This document shows, in pieces, positions 37,570 through 47,505 of a DNA stretch of 64,000 nucleotides (its first letter is position 1; each line of letters starts with the position of its first letter). Location of the stretch: contig NZ_CP159837.1 in assembly GCF_040564635.1 (NCBI RefSeq), forward strand, positions 6,373,001-6,437,000. The letters run 5' to 3'. The notes beneath the pieces were generated by a model. It did not search any database and was not told the DNA's origin. It saw nothing but the letters and a program-made list of their open reading frames with translations. The position numbers and the translations under genes are program-made. Origin of the DNA: Planktothricoides raciborskii GIHE-MW2 (lineage in GTDB: Bacteria > Cyanobacteriota > Cyanobacteriia > Cyanobacteriales > Laspinemataceae).

Positions 37570-39837
37570 ATGATCGCAAATGCGAATCGCAAATCTATGT
37601 GGGCCAAGCTAAAACAGCGAATTTGGGAATGGCGTGGGGTTTGGATCGCAGCCCCGTGCCTGACAATTTTATTATTGGGATTGCGTTGGACTGGTGGACT
37701 GCAAATGCTCGAATGGGCATTACTTGATCGATATTTTCGCTTACGTCCACCGGAAAGTCCAGACGATCGCATTGTATTGGTCACGATTAATGAATCGGAT
37801 TTACGCAATGTGGGACAATGGCCTGTCCCCGATCGCGTGCTGGCTGAATTATTGGCCAAAATTAAAGTCCAGCAACCTCGTGCCATTGGTTTGGATATTT
37901 ATCGAGATTTACCCGTAGAACCTGGCCATCAAGAATTAGTGGAAATCTACAAATCTACACCGAATTTAATTGGGATTAAGAAAGTTGTCGGAGACGAAAA
38001 CGCTTTTGGGGTGAATCCCCCGCCGGAATTAGCGGAATTAGAGCAAGTGAGTGCCAATGATTTTGTGGAAGATGCCGATGGAAAAATCCGACGCGCCTTT
38101 TTTTATCTGAGCGATCGCCAAGGCAATCCTACTTATAGTTTAGGATTTACTCTAGCTTGGTTATATTTGGAAGCGGCGGGAATTCCGGTCAGCTTAACCG
38201 ATGAAAGCTGGATTAAATTTGGTGATGTGGTTTTTCCTCCTTTTGAAAGCAATGATGGGGGTTATATTCGAGCAGATGCATCCGGTTATCAAATCTTATT
38301 AAACTTTCGCGGACCTTCTTGTTTACGAAACAAAAATCACTGCCCGTATCAATTCGTGTCGATGACTGATGTGCTAGAAAATAAAGTTGCCGATGACCTG
38401 ATGCGCGATCGCATTGTGTTAATTGGTTCCACCGCCGAAAGCCTGAATGATTTCTTTTTTACTCCTTATAGTAGTGGCATGATTAGCACTCCTGAACCGA
38501 CTGCCGGAGTAGAAATTCATGCCAATGTTGCCAGCCAAATTTTGGAGACGGTACTGAGCGATCGCCCCTTAGTCAAAACTTGGCCAGAACCCCTGGAATG
38601 GGTTTGGATTTTTGCTTGGTCAGCTTTAGGTTCAACCCTAACTTGGAAATGGCGATATTCTAGCGGCACCAATCACATATCTTGGCTGAGTTCAGGCAGT
38701 TTATTGCTGAGTATTTGTACTTTGTTTGGAGTTACTTATTTTAGCTTTTTAAACGGCTGGTGGATTCCCGTTGTTCTGCCCTTATTGGGTTTATTAGGAT
38801 CGGCGATCGCCATTCAAGGATATATTGCCCGAACCGCCGGACAAATTAGAAAAACCTTTGGGCGTTATTTAAATGATGCCGTAATTGCCAACTTACTAGA
38901 AAGTCCTCAAGGATTCAAATTAGGCGGCGAAAACCGGACTGTCACCTTACTGTTATCTGACTTGCGGGGATTTACCGCTTTAGCTAAACCTTTGCCTCCG
39001 GAAAAAGTCGTCAATTTATTGAATATTTATTTAGAGCGAATGTGCCAAATCATTGAACAATATAATGGCACGATTGATAAATTTATGGGCGATGCAATTT
39101 TAGTCATTTTTGGCGCCCCAACTAGCCGTGAAGACGACCCCGAACGAGCCGTTGCTTGTGCGATCGCCATGCAAATTGCCATGAAAGAAATCAATCAAAA
39201 ACTGAGCCAATTAAATTTACCTGTGATTGAAATGGGAATTGGCATTCATACCGGGGAAGTGATCGTCGGCAATATTGGCTCTCAGAAACACGCCGAATAT
39301 ACCGCGATCGGCAGTGAAGTCAACCTCGTCTCTCGGATCGAGTCCTACACAATTGGCGGACAAATACTAATCTCAGACTCTACTATGCAAAGCATCAAAA
39401 ATCCCCTCAGAATTGATGACAAAAAAATCGTCAATCCTAAAGGATTTAATCAAGAAATTACGATTTATGAAGTCGGCGGCATTGGCGGTCGATATATGCA
39501 GTTCATGCCCAAAATGGAAGCCGAACTATTTCCGGTTAGACCCGAAATTGCTTTAACTTATAGCTTGATCGATGGCAAACATATCAATTCCACTCAATAT
39601 CGAGCAACTTTAGTCAAATTATCCAAAGAAATAGCGGAAATAAAAGCGGAAAGGTTGATTGAACCATTAAGCAATCTAAAAATTAACTTGGACATAGAAC
39701 TGACTAACGACGAAGAACCTGGTGATATTTATGCCAAAGTTTTAAAGAAATGTTCCACATACGATTATTTTTTCTTAATTCGCTTTACCTCCATGCCATC
39801 GGAAATTGCCGTCCAGCTTGCTAAATATTGTAAATAA
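37570..39837 (+). CDS. CHASE2 sensor adenylate/guanylate cyclase
   Basis: 755 residues. One N-terminal membrane helix (WIAAPCLTILLLGLRW, 25-40), an extracytoplasmic CHASE2 domain (about 45-330; LDRYFRLRPPE, IGLDIYRDLP, FTPYSSG), three further helices (about 335-415), then a class III nucleotide cyclase (about 460-640): LLSDLRGFTAL and FMGDAILVIFGAP (metal Asp residues), TIDKF (base-reading Lys), YTAIGSEVNLVSRIES (Thr, Asn, Arg). The Lys/Thr pair points to ATP as substrate, so cAMP output. A C-terminal 110-residue unassigned domain follows. CHASE2 proteins sense an unknown external signal and often neighbour CHAT or DUF928 genes. Confidence 0.92.
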   Translation: MIANANRKSMWAKLKQRIWEWRGVWIAAPCLTILLLGLRWTGGLQMLEWALLDRYFRLRPPESPDDRIVLVTINESDLRNVGQWPVPDRVLAELLAKIKVQQPRAIGLDIYRDLPVEPGHQELVEIYKSTPNLIGIKKVVGDENAFGVNPPPELAELEQVSANDFVEDADGKIRRAFFYLSDRQGNPTYSLGFTLAWLYLEAAGIPVSLTDESWIKFGDVVFPPFESNDGGYIRADASGYQILLNFRGPSCLRNKNHCPYQFVSMTDVLENKVADDLMRDRIVLIGSTAESLNDFFFTPYSSGMISTPEPTAGVEIHANVASQILETVLSDRPLVKTWPEPLEWVWIFAWSALGSTLTWKWRYSSGTNHISWLSSGSLLLSICTLFGVTYFSFLNGWWIPVVLPLLGLLGSAIAIQGYIARTAGQIRKTFGRYLNDAVIANLLESPQGFKLGGENRTVTLLLSDLRGFTALAKPLPPEKVVNLLNIYLERMCQIIEQYNGTIDKFMGDAILVIFGAPTSREDDPERAVACAIAMQIAMKEINQKLSQLNLPVIEMGIGIHTGEVIVGNIGSQKHAEYTAIGSEVNLVSRIESYTIGGQILISDSTMQSIKNPLRIDDKKIVNPKGFNQEITIYEVGGIGGRYMQFMPKMEAELFPVRPEIALTYSLIDGKHINSTQYRATLVKLSKEIAEIKAERLIEPLSNLKINLDIELTNDEEPGDIYAKVLKKCSTYDYFFLIRFTSMPSEIAVQLAKYCK

Positions 39838-40575
39838 TTGCCAGCATTTCCAGCATCTCCGACCTATATAGCTATCCGTGCAGGATTTGTGAATGAGATT
39901 CCCCTCTCCCATGACCCAGGTTGGGGGGCGAGGGCAAATTTTCGACCTTGTTTTAGGATTGCTATAGTTATTTCACTTGTGCGATTCGTTCCCTTGTATG
40001 CAGCCACCTGTAAAGTTAGGTATTAGACATATCCAAAAATTAAAGTATATGCTATAATAAGATTCAATTTTTTTGTCCTGCTATGAGCGTAATTATAAAA
40101 TATATTGAATAACACCCCGAATTAACACCGATGCTTATAGGAATAAATTATAAGCATTTACAATAATTGTCGAGAGAAGCTTCCATTGTACACCTCCAAA
40201 AAAAAGCGGATGCCGATCTGTTAAAAACCACCAGTAATGTCAAAGGGGCGGGTCGGAAAATTACTTACATTACCTGTTCAAGAACAAATTATTCTAACTT
40301 TGGTGTATCTTTACCAATATTTTTCCTGTATCTGGGGGTTCAAAATGATTTACTTGTTGTTTTAACATTTGACTGTTAATTGGCTTTTTTAACCATGTCA
40401 AGTCGAAAATAAAATTTGCTCTAGATTTTTTCGATGATCACAAATGCTAAAATTGATAATTTTCTCAATAAAAATCGAGGCAAATCCAATGAAATACTGC
40501 GAAATATTTCTTGATAATTCAATTTTATCCGTGGCAATTATCCATTAGTTATCCAGAAACAAACAAGGAGTAAAA
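39838..40575. other. AT-rich gene-poor region
   Basis: No convincing gene. An open frame at 40167-40379 starts with TTG, has no ribosome site and no recognised homology. The start of the region resembles a 'ccccctctcccatgacccaggttggggg' type dispersed repeat (about 39900-39930). Confidence 0.4.
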
Positions 40576-41151
40576 ATGTTACAATTTATTGGCAATCAAC
40601 CAGTCAGCAACAACACCAAAACTTACAGCAATAGCGCTCATGCCACCATTGCTGTGTCTGTGACGGTTGTCGATGCGATCGCGGCACGTAAGACAGAAAG
40701 CGATTAATCATTATCAATCGTTCTGTTAATACTTTGTATGTGGCAACAGGTAAGGTGGCCAGCAAACCAGCTACTGCCGCAAATGCTGAAATTGAAATTC
40801 CCGGCCAATACGCTTATGAATTTTCTGCTGTGCCTACAACAATTTCCTTTGGGCAAGCAACTCGACACCTGATTCACGCGCAGAAGCTTTGATTATTGAG
40901 AATTTTGAGATCCACGCCCCAAAGCAATCGAGGGTTCTGACCCGCTTACCCCAGAGGCGATCGGTGCAGCCGCCGCATCGCATACTCATACCGGCGTTCA
41001 AATTTCTGGGAATATTTCTGGAAGTGCTGGGAATATTACTGGGATAGCTGCGATCGCGAATGGGGGCACAGGGTCTAGTACCGTATCAGCGGCAAGAACT
41101 AATCTACAAGTAGGAATGTCCGATATTCCATACACTTTTAGTGAAGGATAG
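40576..41151 (+). pseudogene. frameshifted tail-fibre-like gene
   Basis: Begins with a strong ribosome site (AAGGAG, 40565-40570) and MLQFIGNQPVSNNTKT at 40576, stops at 40707, but the next frame continues directly (RLIIINRSVNTLYVATGKVA). A further one-base slip near 40860 gives STPDSRAEALIIENFE, and another leads to EGSDPLTPEAIGAAAASHTH and IANGGTGSSTVSAARTNLQV, a phrase typical of phage tail fibre/collar proteins. Ends FSEG-stop at 41151. At least three frameshifts make it a pseudogene. Origin from a phage or tailocin-like cluster is probable. Confidence 0.65.
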
Positions 41152-41179
41152 AGTTTATATAGTACATTTAAAATAACTA

Positions 41180-42185
41180 AATTCTCAAATTTAGTTATTA
41201 TTATAGGGACTTCGACGATTGATTCAAGTGATTCAAGACTGCTGTCAATATTTAATCCAGTATTTAATCCGGTTAAATCGGTTAACAGTAATTCGGGTGG
41301 GTCACTGGGGTTTCCCGTCCAACTGCAAAGGCGAAAATCTTTGGGGGCAGTAGCGGTGGCTGCGTCGGGAAGACCCGCTATGATTAGGTATTGGTTGTTA
41401 GTATTGCGATCGATACTGCGAATTCCCCTTCCCCCTAAATCTAATTCTATTGGTGTGCCGATATTTGCGTTTGTTGCCACACCTGTTACTAAGTCGGTAA
41501 ATTTATAATATTGGTTGCAATTAAGGCTTTTTGGCGAGTGGAGTTAGGTAGGTTTGGTGTAGGAAAAGCAATCTATCCGGTAGTGCCGTTTGGGGCAATG
41601 GTTAATCCTTCAATATTAAATCCGCTACCATCACTTGTTTCCGGTATTTTATTAATAGCAGCACTGGCGGTAAAATTGCAACCATTGGCATCTCCCCAAG
41701 CGATTAAATCATTTCTTAAATTATCATATCGACCAACATAATTTATGATGGTATTTGTGCCAGTGGCCGAAATATCGGTCGCGAATAGGCGATCGCGGTT
41801 GGGTTGAGAACTGCCACTGCTAGAATTACTGTGGGAACCTAACCAGTAAATTCGGTTGCCAATTTTGGTGGAAGCTTTGATATCGACTTCTCTAGGAACA
41901 CCAGCGGAAATATCCGTTAAACCGAGGGAAGAGGTAAAGTCAAAACTGTTGAGAGGTAAACCGGAATTGTGGCGATCGTACAAGCGGATTTTTCGCTCGC
42001 GATCCTCAGCAACTAACATATAATTAGCGCCAATTGCGACTGCCGTACTCGCATCACTAGCACCCGTGAAACACCGCGTATTTGTCGGATTCATCGAAGC
42101 AGCAGAAGCGGCATATTTAATTAGGAGTTTCCGCATCTGCAACCGTAAAATCAATCCCTAAACTGGGTAGTAAAATGGTTGCCTA
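41180..42185 (-). pseudogene. broken DUF3616 family gene
   Basis: Minus-strand remnant of a DUF3616 protein (a secreted, propeller-like family often in PEP-CTERM or LamG-type proteins). Reading from the right: LLPSLGIDFTVADAE (about 42140-42185), a frameshift, then 42120-41573 with GASDASTAVAIGANYMLVAE, STKIGNRIYWLGSHSNSSSG and RLFATDISATGTNT, an in-frame stop after NGTTG, RQKALIATN, another frameshift, and 41480-41200 with GTPIELDLGGRGIRSIDRNT. The N-terminus and the end are missing. Its 3' end runs up to the oppositely oriented tail-fibre remnant. Confidence 0.75.
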
Positions 42186-42357
42186 AATACTTTGGGTATA
42201 TGATTGATTTGAGTGATCTATATATATGTCGGCAAATTTTTCCACTATAACCATATTTTTATTTTCCCGTAAAATTTTTAATTTGTCAATAGTTTTTAGC
42301 AATAATTTTGCAGTTTTTACCACAGAGACACAGAGAGACACAGACAGAGAAAACAAA

Positions 42358-42416
42358 AGAAACCCGGTATCTCCAAGACAAGAAACCGGGTTTCTTGGAG
42401 AAACCCGGTTTCTGAA
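42358..42416. repeat. AAACCCGGTTTCT palindrome cluster
   Basis: Three copies of the agaaacccggt/accgggtttct motif within 60 bp, directly after the fcl stop (42419, minus strand). Probably also serves as its transcription terminator. Confidence 0.75.
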
Positions 42417-42418
42417 AC

Positions 42419-43366
42419 TCACAAATCCGTGTGTTGTCGATACCAATCTATCGTATTTTTTAGACCTTGTTTAAAGTCCACTTCAGCGGTAAACCCAAAG
42501 GCTTGTTTGGCTTTTTCTGTATCTAAGCAACGGCGGGGTTGACCATTGGGTTTGTCCGTTTCCCACACAAGTTCCCCTTGAAATTCCATTAATTCGCAGA
42601 TTAATTCAATTAAATCCCGAATTTTAATTTCATATCCGGTGCCTAAATTAACCGGATCGGTTTCATTATAATGTTGGGTGGCTAAGACAATGCCTCGCGC
42701 TGCATCAGTGGAATAAAGAAACTCACGACTAGGGCTACCATCCCCCCAAACATAGAGTTGTTTCTCGCCTTTAACTTGGGCTTCATGGACTTTTCTAACT
42801 AGGGCTGGAATCACATGAGAACTGTTGGGGTTAAAGTTATCTTCTGGGCCATATAAATTGACCGGCAGCAAGAAAATCCCATTAAACCCGTATTGTTGTC
42901 GGTAGGATTGGAGTTGCACTAATAAGGCTTTTTTGGCTATTCCATAAGGGGCATTGGTTTTTTCGGGATAGCCATTCCAGAGGTCTTCTTCTTTGAAGGG
43001 AACTGGGGTAAATTTTGGATAGGCACAGATAGTCCCAACACAGACAAATTTTTCGATTCCTGCTTGATAGGCAGAGTGAATTAGTTGTACGCCCATCATT
43101 AAGTTATCGTAGAATAATTCCCCCGGTTTTTCCCGATTTAAACCAATACCACCGACGTGGGCTGCGAGGTGAATAATAATATCTTGGTTTTGGACAACTT
43201 GCTGGCAAGCTGCCATTGTCCGCAGGTCATAATCACGCGATCGCGGCACCGTAATTTTATCGGCATTTGCCCCCGCTTTGAGCAATTGATCGATCACTTG
43301 GCGACCTAAAAAACCCGCCCCACCTGTCACCAAAATGCGTTTTTCTGACAAATCTAAACTTGGCAT
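42419..43366 (-). CDS. fcl: GDP-L-fucose synthase
   Basis: 315 residues. Epimerase/reductase turning GDP-4-keto-6-deoxy-mannose into GDP-L-fucose with NADPH. Extended SDR fold: [18 protein letters not shown], active-site [15 protein letters not shown] (Tyr-x3-Lys), [20 protein letters not shown] and the C-terminal [17 protein letters not shown]. Directly downstream of gmd on the same strand (144-bp purine-rich gap), completing the two-step route from GDP-mannose. The product feeds exopolysaccharide or lipopolysaccharide synthesis. Confidence 0.94.
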   Translation of the reverse strand: MPSLDLSEKRILVTGGAGFLGRQVIDQLLKAGANADKITVPRSRDYDLRTMAACQQVVQNQDIIIHLAAHVGGIGLNREKPGELFYDNLMMGVQLIHSAYQAGIEKFVCVGTICAYPKFTPVPFKEEDLWNGYPEKTNAPYGIAKKALLVQLQSYRQQYGFNGIFLLPVNLYGPEDNFNPNSSHVIPALVRKVHEAQVKGEKQLYVWGDGSPSREFLYSTDAARGIVLATQHYNETDPVNLGTGYEIKIRDLIELICELMEFQGELVWETDKPNGQPRRCLDTEKAKQAFGFTAEVDFKQGLKNTIDWYRQHTDL

Positions 43367-43414
43367 TTGTTACCCCTCAAAATCAAAAAAATTAAGCCGT
43401 AGGGTGAGCATTCT

Positions 43415-43475
43415 CGGAAGGAGAGAGGAGAGAGGAAAGAGGAGAGAGGAAAGAGGAAAGAGTATCTTTTCTCTG
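43415..43475. repeat. GGAGAGAGGAAAGA purine tract
   Basis: About five ggagagaggaaagag units in the gap between gmd and fcl. Confidence 0.8.
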
Positions 43476-43510
43476 CCCCACCAGACCTCTGCCCCTTCCG
43501 AAATTAATCA

Positions 43511-44581
43511 TTAGTCTACGGTGTTGCCACTATCTTGACGAATAAAGGCATGGTCATCAATGGACTGACCTTTGGGAGAAGATAATCCGATCGCCTCTAA
43601 ATCAGCTTCCACCATCAGAATCACCAATTCTTCAAAAGTAACCGAAGGTTGCCAGCCTAACTTTTGCCGTGCTTTCGTAGAATCCCCAATTAAAATATCC
43701 ACCTCTGCCGGTCGGAGATAGCGCGGATCAAATTCCACATAATCATGCCAATCTAAATTGACATAATTAAACGCAATATCCAGAAACTCGCGAATCGAGT
43801 GAGTTTCATTCGTGGAAAGCACATAATCATCCGGTTCATCTTGCTGCAACATCAACCACATTCCCCGGACATAATCTTTAGCATAGCCCCAGTCCCGCTT
43901 AGAATCCAGGTTGCCCAAGTAGAGTTTTTTCTGTTTTCCTGCTAAAATTCGGGCAAGGGCGCGAGTAATTTTACGAGTAACAAAAGTCTCTCCACGACGT
44001 GGGGATTCGTGGTTGAACAGGATCCCATTGCAAGCAAATAAGCCATAGGACTCGCGATAGTTAACGGTTTGCCAGTGAGCATAAACCTTGGCGCAAGCGT
44101 AGGGACTGCGGGGGTAAAAGGGGGTGGTTTCTTTCTGAGGAATTTCTTGGACTTTGCCAAACATTTCCGAGGAACCCGCTTGATAGAAGCGCACTTGAAT
44201 GCCGGTGCGTTGTTGATAGTCCCGGATGGCTTCTAATAGCCGCAAGGTGCCCATCCCTACGGCATCAACGGTGTATTCCGGGGTGTCAAAGCTGACTCGG
44301 ACGTGGGATTGAGCGCCGAGGTTGTAAATTTCTACGGGTTTGATTTCTTCTAAGATTCGCCGCAGGGTGACACCATCGGTTAAATCGCCGTAGTGTAGAA
44401 ATAATTTGGCTCTTTCGTTGTGGGGGTCTTCGTAGATATGGTCAATGCGATCGGTGTTAAAGGTGGATGTCCGGCGGATGATGCCGTGGACTTCATACCC
44501 TTGCTCTAACAGCAACTCACTTAAGTATGAACCATCTTGTCCGGTAATGCCGGTGATCAGTGCGCGTTTATTTTCAGTCAT
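43511..44581 (-). CDS. gmd: GDP-mannose 4,6-dehydratase
   Basis: 356 residues, full length. First enzyme of the GDP-fucose branch. Seen: [20 protein letters not shown] (NADP binding), [16 protein letters not shown], the catalytic [12 protein letters not shown] (Tyr-x3-Lys), [19 protein letters not shown] and [20 protein letters not shown], all family hallmarks. It is the promoter-proximal gene of the gmd-fcl pair; start ATG 44581. A long intergenic region upstream separates it from the sugar transferase. Confidence 0.95.
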   Translation of the reverse strand: MTENKRALITGITGQDGSYLSELLLEQGYEVHGIIRRTSTFNTDRIDHIYEDPHNERAKLFLHYGDLTDGVTLRRILEEIKPVEIYNLGAQSHVRVSFDTPEYTVDAVGMGTLRLLEAIRDYQQRTGIQVRFYQAGSSEMFGKVQEIPQKETTPFYPRSPYACAKVYAHWQTVNYRESYGLFACNGILFNHESPRRGETFVTRKITRALARILAGKQKKLYLGNLDSKRDWGYAKDYVRGMWLMLQQDEPDDYVLSTNETHSIREFLDIAFNYVNLDWHDYVEFDPRYLRPAEVDILIGDSTKARQKLGWQPSVTFEELVILMVEADLEAIGLSSPKGQSIDDHAFIRQDSGNTVD

Positions 44582-45091
44582 GCAAAGTCGTTCCTTAATC
44601 GTTTCTTTTAATTTAGCTAAAGCGATCGCAGTTAGTGGGTTTTAAGCGCTCGAAAACTGCGAAAACTAATTTTTTTTCAGAGAATTTCCTCTAGTAACTT
44701 AGAAAATTCACCGATTAATTTTTTCAGCTTAACCTAAAATAATTCGGTCAATGTTTAAATTTATTTGTTATTTTTTGTTGATTGTAGGTTGTTGATTGTA
44801 GGTTGTAGGTTGTTGATTGTTGATTTGCTATTTGTAAAAGGTTAACCGTTGACCCCTGAGAAACCGGGGGCTGACTTTTGACCGTTGCAAGGGCGAAGCA
44901 TATCACCAAGGGCATGGGGAAAGCTTACCGCGCAGATATTTTAACTCTTAAATCAGGGCGCAAATGCTTCGCCCCTACATTCTCCCTACTCCTGCACTCT
45001 TGCGCCAGAAACCCCCGGCAACAAAAGTTCAGAAAGCTACTAAAAAGCGATCGCCCTCTAGTCATCCTAAAAGGCGATCGCGACTGGCATT
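44582..45091. other. intergenic region with tandem and inverted repeats
   Basis: Holds tgttgattgtaggt repeats (44775-44830) and an inverted-repeat unit with arms gggcgaagcat...atgcttcgcccc (44890-44976), a member of the family seen at 52432 and 54760. HIP1 sites lie at its right end. No gene seen. Confidence 0.6.
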
Positions 45092-45793
45092 CTAATAAGC
45101 ACCGTTGTTCTTAGGAAACAGAACGACTTTAATTGTTTTGAACACAATCCACAAATCCATCCAAAAGTTATGGAAATTTACATAATAAACATCCATCTGA
45201 ACTCGTTTTGGATACGGGATATCATTCCGGCCCGAAACTTGCCATAACCCAGTAATTCCTGGTTTTATCGTTAACACTTTGTCGATGGAATGGCCATATC
45301 TGGGCAATTCTTCCACCACCAGAGGCCGAGGCCCAACCACGCTCATGTCTCCTTTTAACACATTCCAAAATTGAGGAAACTCATCCAAGCTAGTAATCCG
45401 TAAAAAATGACCAATCTTGGTAATTCTGGGGTCTTGTTTTAATTTGAAATTATCCTCAAACTCAGAACGGATTTCTGGATTTTCCATTAATTCATCCAGG
45501 ATTTCATCGGCATTTTCCACCATCGTTCTAAATTTAAAACAGCGAAATTTTTTATAGTTGATGCCGACTCGTTCCTGAACGTAAAACACCGATCCAGGAG
45601 AACTGAAGAGAATCAGCAGAACCAAAATCAGGTAAACGGGTGAAAACAAAATCAAGACGGACAAAGAGAAAACGACATCAAACAGTCGTTTCAAGAAAAC
45701 TCGGTTAACTTTGGGGAGAGGGAAAGCCCTGATGCTGCGCTGGGCAACGGCACGCAGAACTTTGCCGGAAATTAGCTGGCTATTAGCAGTCAT
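45092..45793 (-). CDS. undecaprenyl-phosphate sugar phosphotransferase
   Basis: 233 residues. Polyprenyl-phosphate hexose-1-phosphate transferase of the WcaJ/RfbP type, which loads the first sugar on the lipid carrier at the inner membrane and so primes polysaccharide repeat synthesis. One reentrant membrane segment (VVFSLSVLILFSPVYLILVL, about 36-56), then the catalytic motifs YKKFRCFKFRTM, DPRITKIGHFLR, SLDEFPQFWNVLKGDMSVVG and PRPLV, and the end KPGITGLWQVSGR. Its length is that of the short form without the large N-terminal domain. The sugar specificity cannot be read. Neighbours (GT4, gmd, fcl) place it in a glycan locus. Confidence 0.9.
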   Translation of the reverse strand: MTANSQLISGKVLRAVAQRSIRAFPLPKVNRVFLKRLFDVVFSLSVLILFSPVYLILVLLILFSSPGSVFYVQERVGINYKKFRCFKFRTMVENADEILDELMENPEIRSEFEDNFKLKQDPRITKIGHFLRITSLDEFPQFWNVLKGDMSVVGPRPLVVEELPRYGHSIDKVLTIKPGITGLWQVSGRNDIPYPKRVQMDVYYVNFHNFWMDLWIVFKTIKVVLFPKNNGAY

Positions 45794-46047
45794 TGTACTC
45801 CTTCACTCACTTCACACCACACACATATAGTCCCGATCATAAAGCCTTCAGACGCTTCCCTGAGAAAATAGGGTTCCAAAGTCCCAAGATAACGGAAGAC
45901 GCAGCAATTCTAAAGGAATTCTGACAAGACCGAAGCTTGAGGAATTAAGAAACTATGAAAATTGCTTAATTGTATATTGATTATTTTCAATTACTGAGGT
46001 TGAATTGAAAATTTCTTGCTCTTCTTGACCCTCCTCTAGCAAAGGGA

Positions 46048-46073
46048 GCTAGTAGGGTGGGCAAAATTTGCCC
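46048..46073. terminator. GGTGGGCAAAATTTGCCCAC palindrome after the GT4 gene
   Basis: Inverted repeat adjoining the GT4 stop at 46075. It shares its stem with the terminator at 23033-23060 but lacks the T-run, so termination is less sure. Confidence 0.5.
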
Positions 46074-46074
46074 A

Positions 46075-47247
46075 CTAGCAAAAGGAGTCCCTGTCGATCT
46101 GATGGTAGCCACGGAGGTTAAATTGCTCAAGACATTGCTGGACAAAGCTTTGATAGCGTTCTTGAAAGATGTTCGGGGCAAATTTTAAGGCGTGCGATCG
46201 CACCGTCGCGGCGTCAAACTGACTCTGATAGGTTTCAAAAGTCTGGACTGCCTCAATTAAAGCCGCTTCCGTCTGGGATGAAAACAGCAAACCCGTTCCC
46301 GTCTGGGGATGCTGCCGAATATCTTGCACGGTTTCTAAAGCCCCTCCTGCCCCATAAGCAATTACCGGAGTCCCGCAAGCTTGTGCCTCCACCAGGGCAA
46401 TGCCAAAATCCTCACAAGCGCTATAGACAAAAGCTTTTGCCGCTGCCATAAGTTCCTCAACCACAGAGTTGGGCTGAGATCCGAGGATTTGCACATTCGG
46501 TTGAGCGATCGCACGGAGTTGTTCTAACTCTGGTCCAGTACCAATTACCATCAGTGGTTTGCCCATCAGGTTAAAAGCATTGACAATTAAAGATACTTTT
46601 TTGTAGCTTACCAACCGGGAAACCGTCAGATAAAAATCTTCTTTTTGCTCCCGCAACCCAAATCGCTCAATATTCACCGGGGGATAAATCACCTCAGCCT
46701 GCCGACGGTAACATCGCCAGATCCGACGGGCAGTGTGTTGCGAGTTGGCAATAAAATAATCAACCCGATTGGCGGAAATCGTATCCCACTGGCGCAGACG
46801 GTGCAACAAATACCGAGTCAGGTATCCCGGTAAACCTTGCCCTGCCCGACTGCCTTCCAAATAATCAAAAGTTAAATCCCAGGCATAGCGCATGGGGGTA
46901 TGACAGTAGCAGATATGCAACTGATTGGGGGTGGTGAGTACCCCTTTCGCTACCGCATGGGATGATGAAAGGATCACATCATATTTCCGTAAATCTATTT
47001 GTTCGATCGCCAGGGGTAACAAGGGCAGATATTTTTGCACCCCAGACCGCGCCAACGGGAATTTTTGTAAAAAAGTCGTGCCAATTTGTCGCTGATATAA
47101 ATAACTTTGGGGATTAGTGGACTCAAAATCAATCAACGCATAGATATCTGCATCAATATTTTGGAGAATTTCTTTAACAACAAGTTCACTGCCCCCAGTG
47201 GCTTCCGGGGTTAACCATTCGTGGACTAGGGCATAAGTTTTCACCAT
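46075..47247 (-). CDS. family 4 glycosyltransferase
   Basis: About 390 residues from ATG 47247 (MVKTYALVHEWLTPEATGGS); a longer frame to 47289 starts at GTG/ATG-like codons without better support. GT-B fold, retaining mechanism. Seen: N-terminal glycine loop GGSELVVKEIL, TVSRLVSYKKVSLIVNAFN (donor domain start), and the E-x7-E signature in ACEDFGIALVEAQACGTPV. Near-identical proteins in cyanobacteria are described as mannosyltransferase-like, but the sugar is not certain. Ends next to a GGGCAAAATTTGCCC palindrome (46050-46073) that probably terminates it. Confidence 0.9.
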   Translation of the reverse strand: MVKTYALVHEWLTPEATGGSELVVKEILQNIDADIYALIDFESTNPQSYLYQRQIGTTFLQKFPLARSGVQKYLPLLPLAIEQIDLRKYDVILSSSHAVAKGVLTTPNQLHICYCHTPMRYAWDLTFDYLEGSRAGQGLPGYLTRYLLHRLRQWDTISANRVDYFIANSQHTARRIWRCYRRQAEVIYPPVNIERFGLREQKEDFYLTVSRLVSYKKVSLIVNAFNLMGKPLMVIGTGPELEQLRAIAQPNVQILGSQPNSVVEELMAAAKAFVYSACEDFGIALVEAQACGTPVIAYGAGGALETVQDIRQHPQTGTGLLFSSQTEAALIEAVQTFETYQSQFDAATVRSHALKFAPNIFQERYQSFVQQCLEQFNLRGYHQIDRDSFC

Positions 47248-47505
47248 AGATTCAAGCTCAAGATATCTCCAAGGTTTTTTCAGATCCACTAGGTTCCACT
47301 GCGAGAGTGGATCGGGATAAACTGAGTATAAATTCTCACTTGGCGTCAGATTTTACAAGATTTTATCTTAACTGAAATTAACCAAATTTTTTATTTGTTG
47401 TTGGTTATTTGTTATTAGTTGTTGGTTATTCGTTGTTGGTTATTTTAGGAATCTCAGAAAGGTTTTAGGATAGTTAGGGTGAAATGATGTTTGAGAAGAA
47501 ATCAC

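Noticed and set aside
40167-40379. 70-residue frame
   Set aside because: TTG start, no ribosome site, no recognisable family; could at most be a gene scrap.
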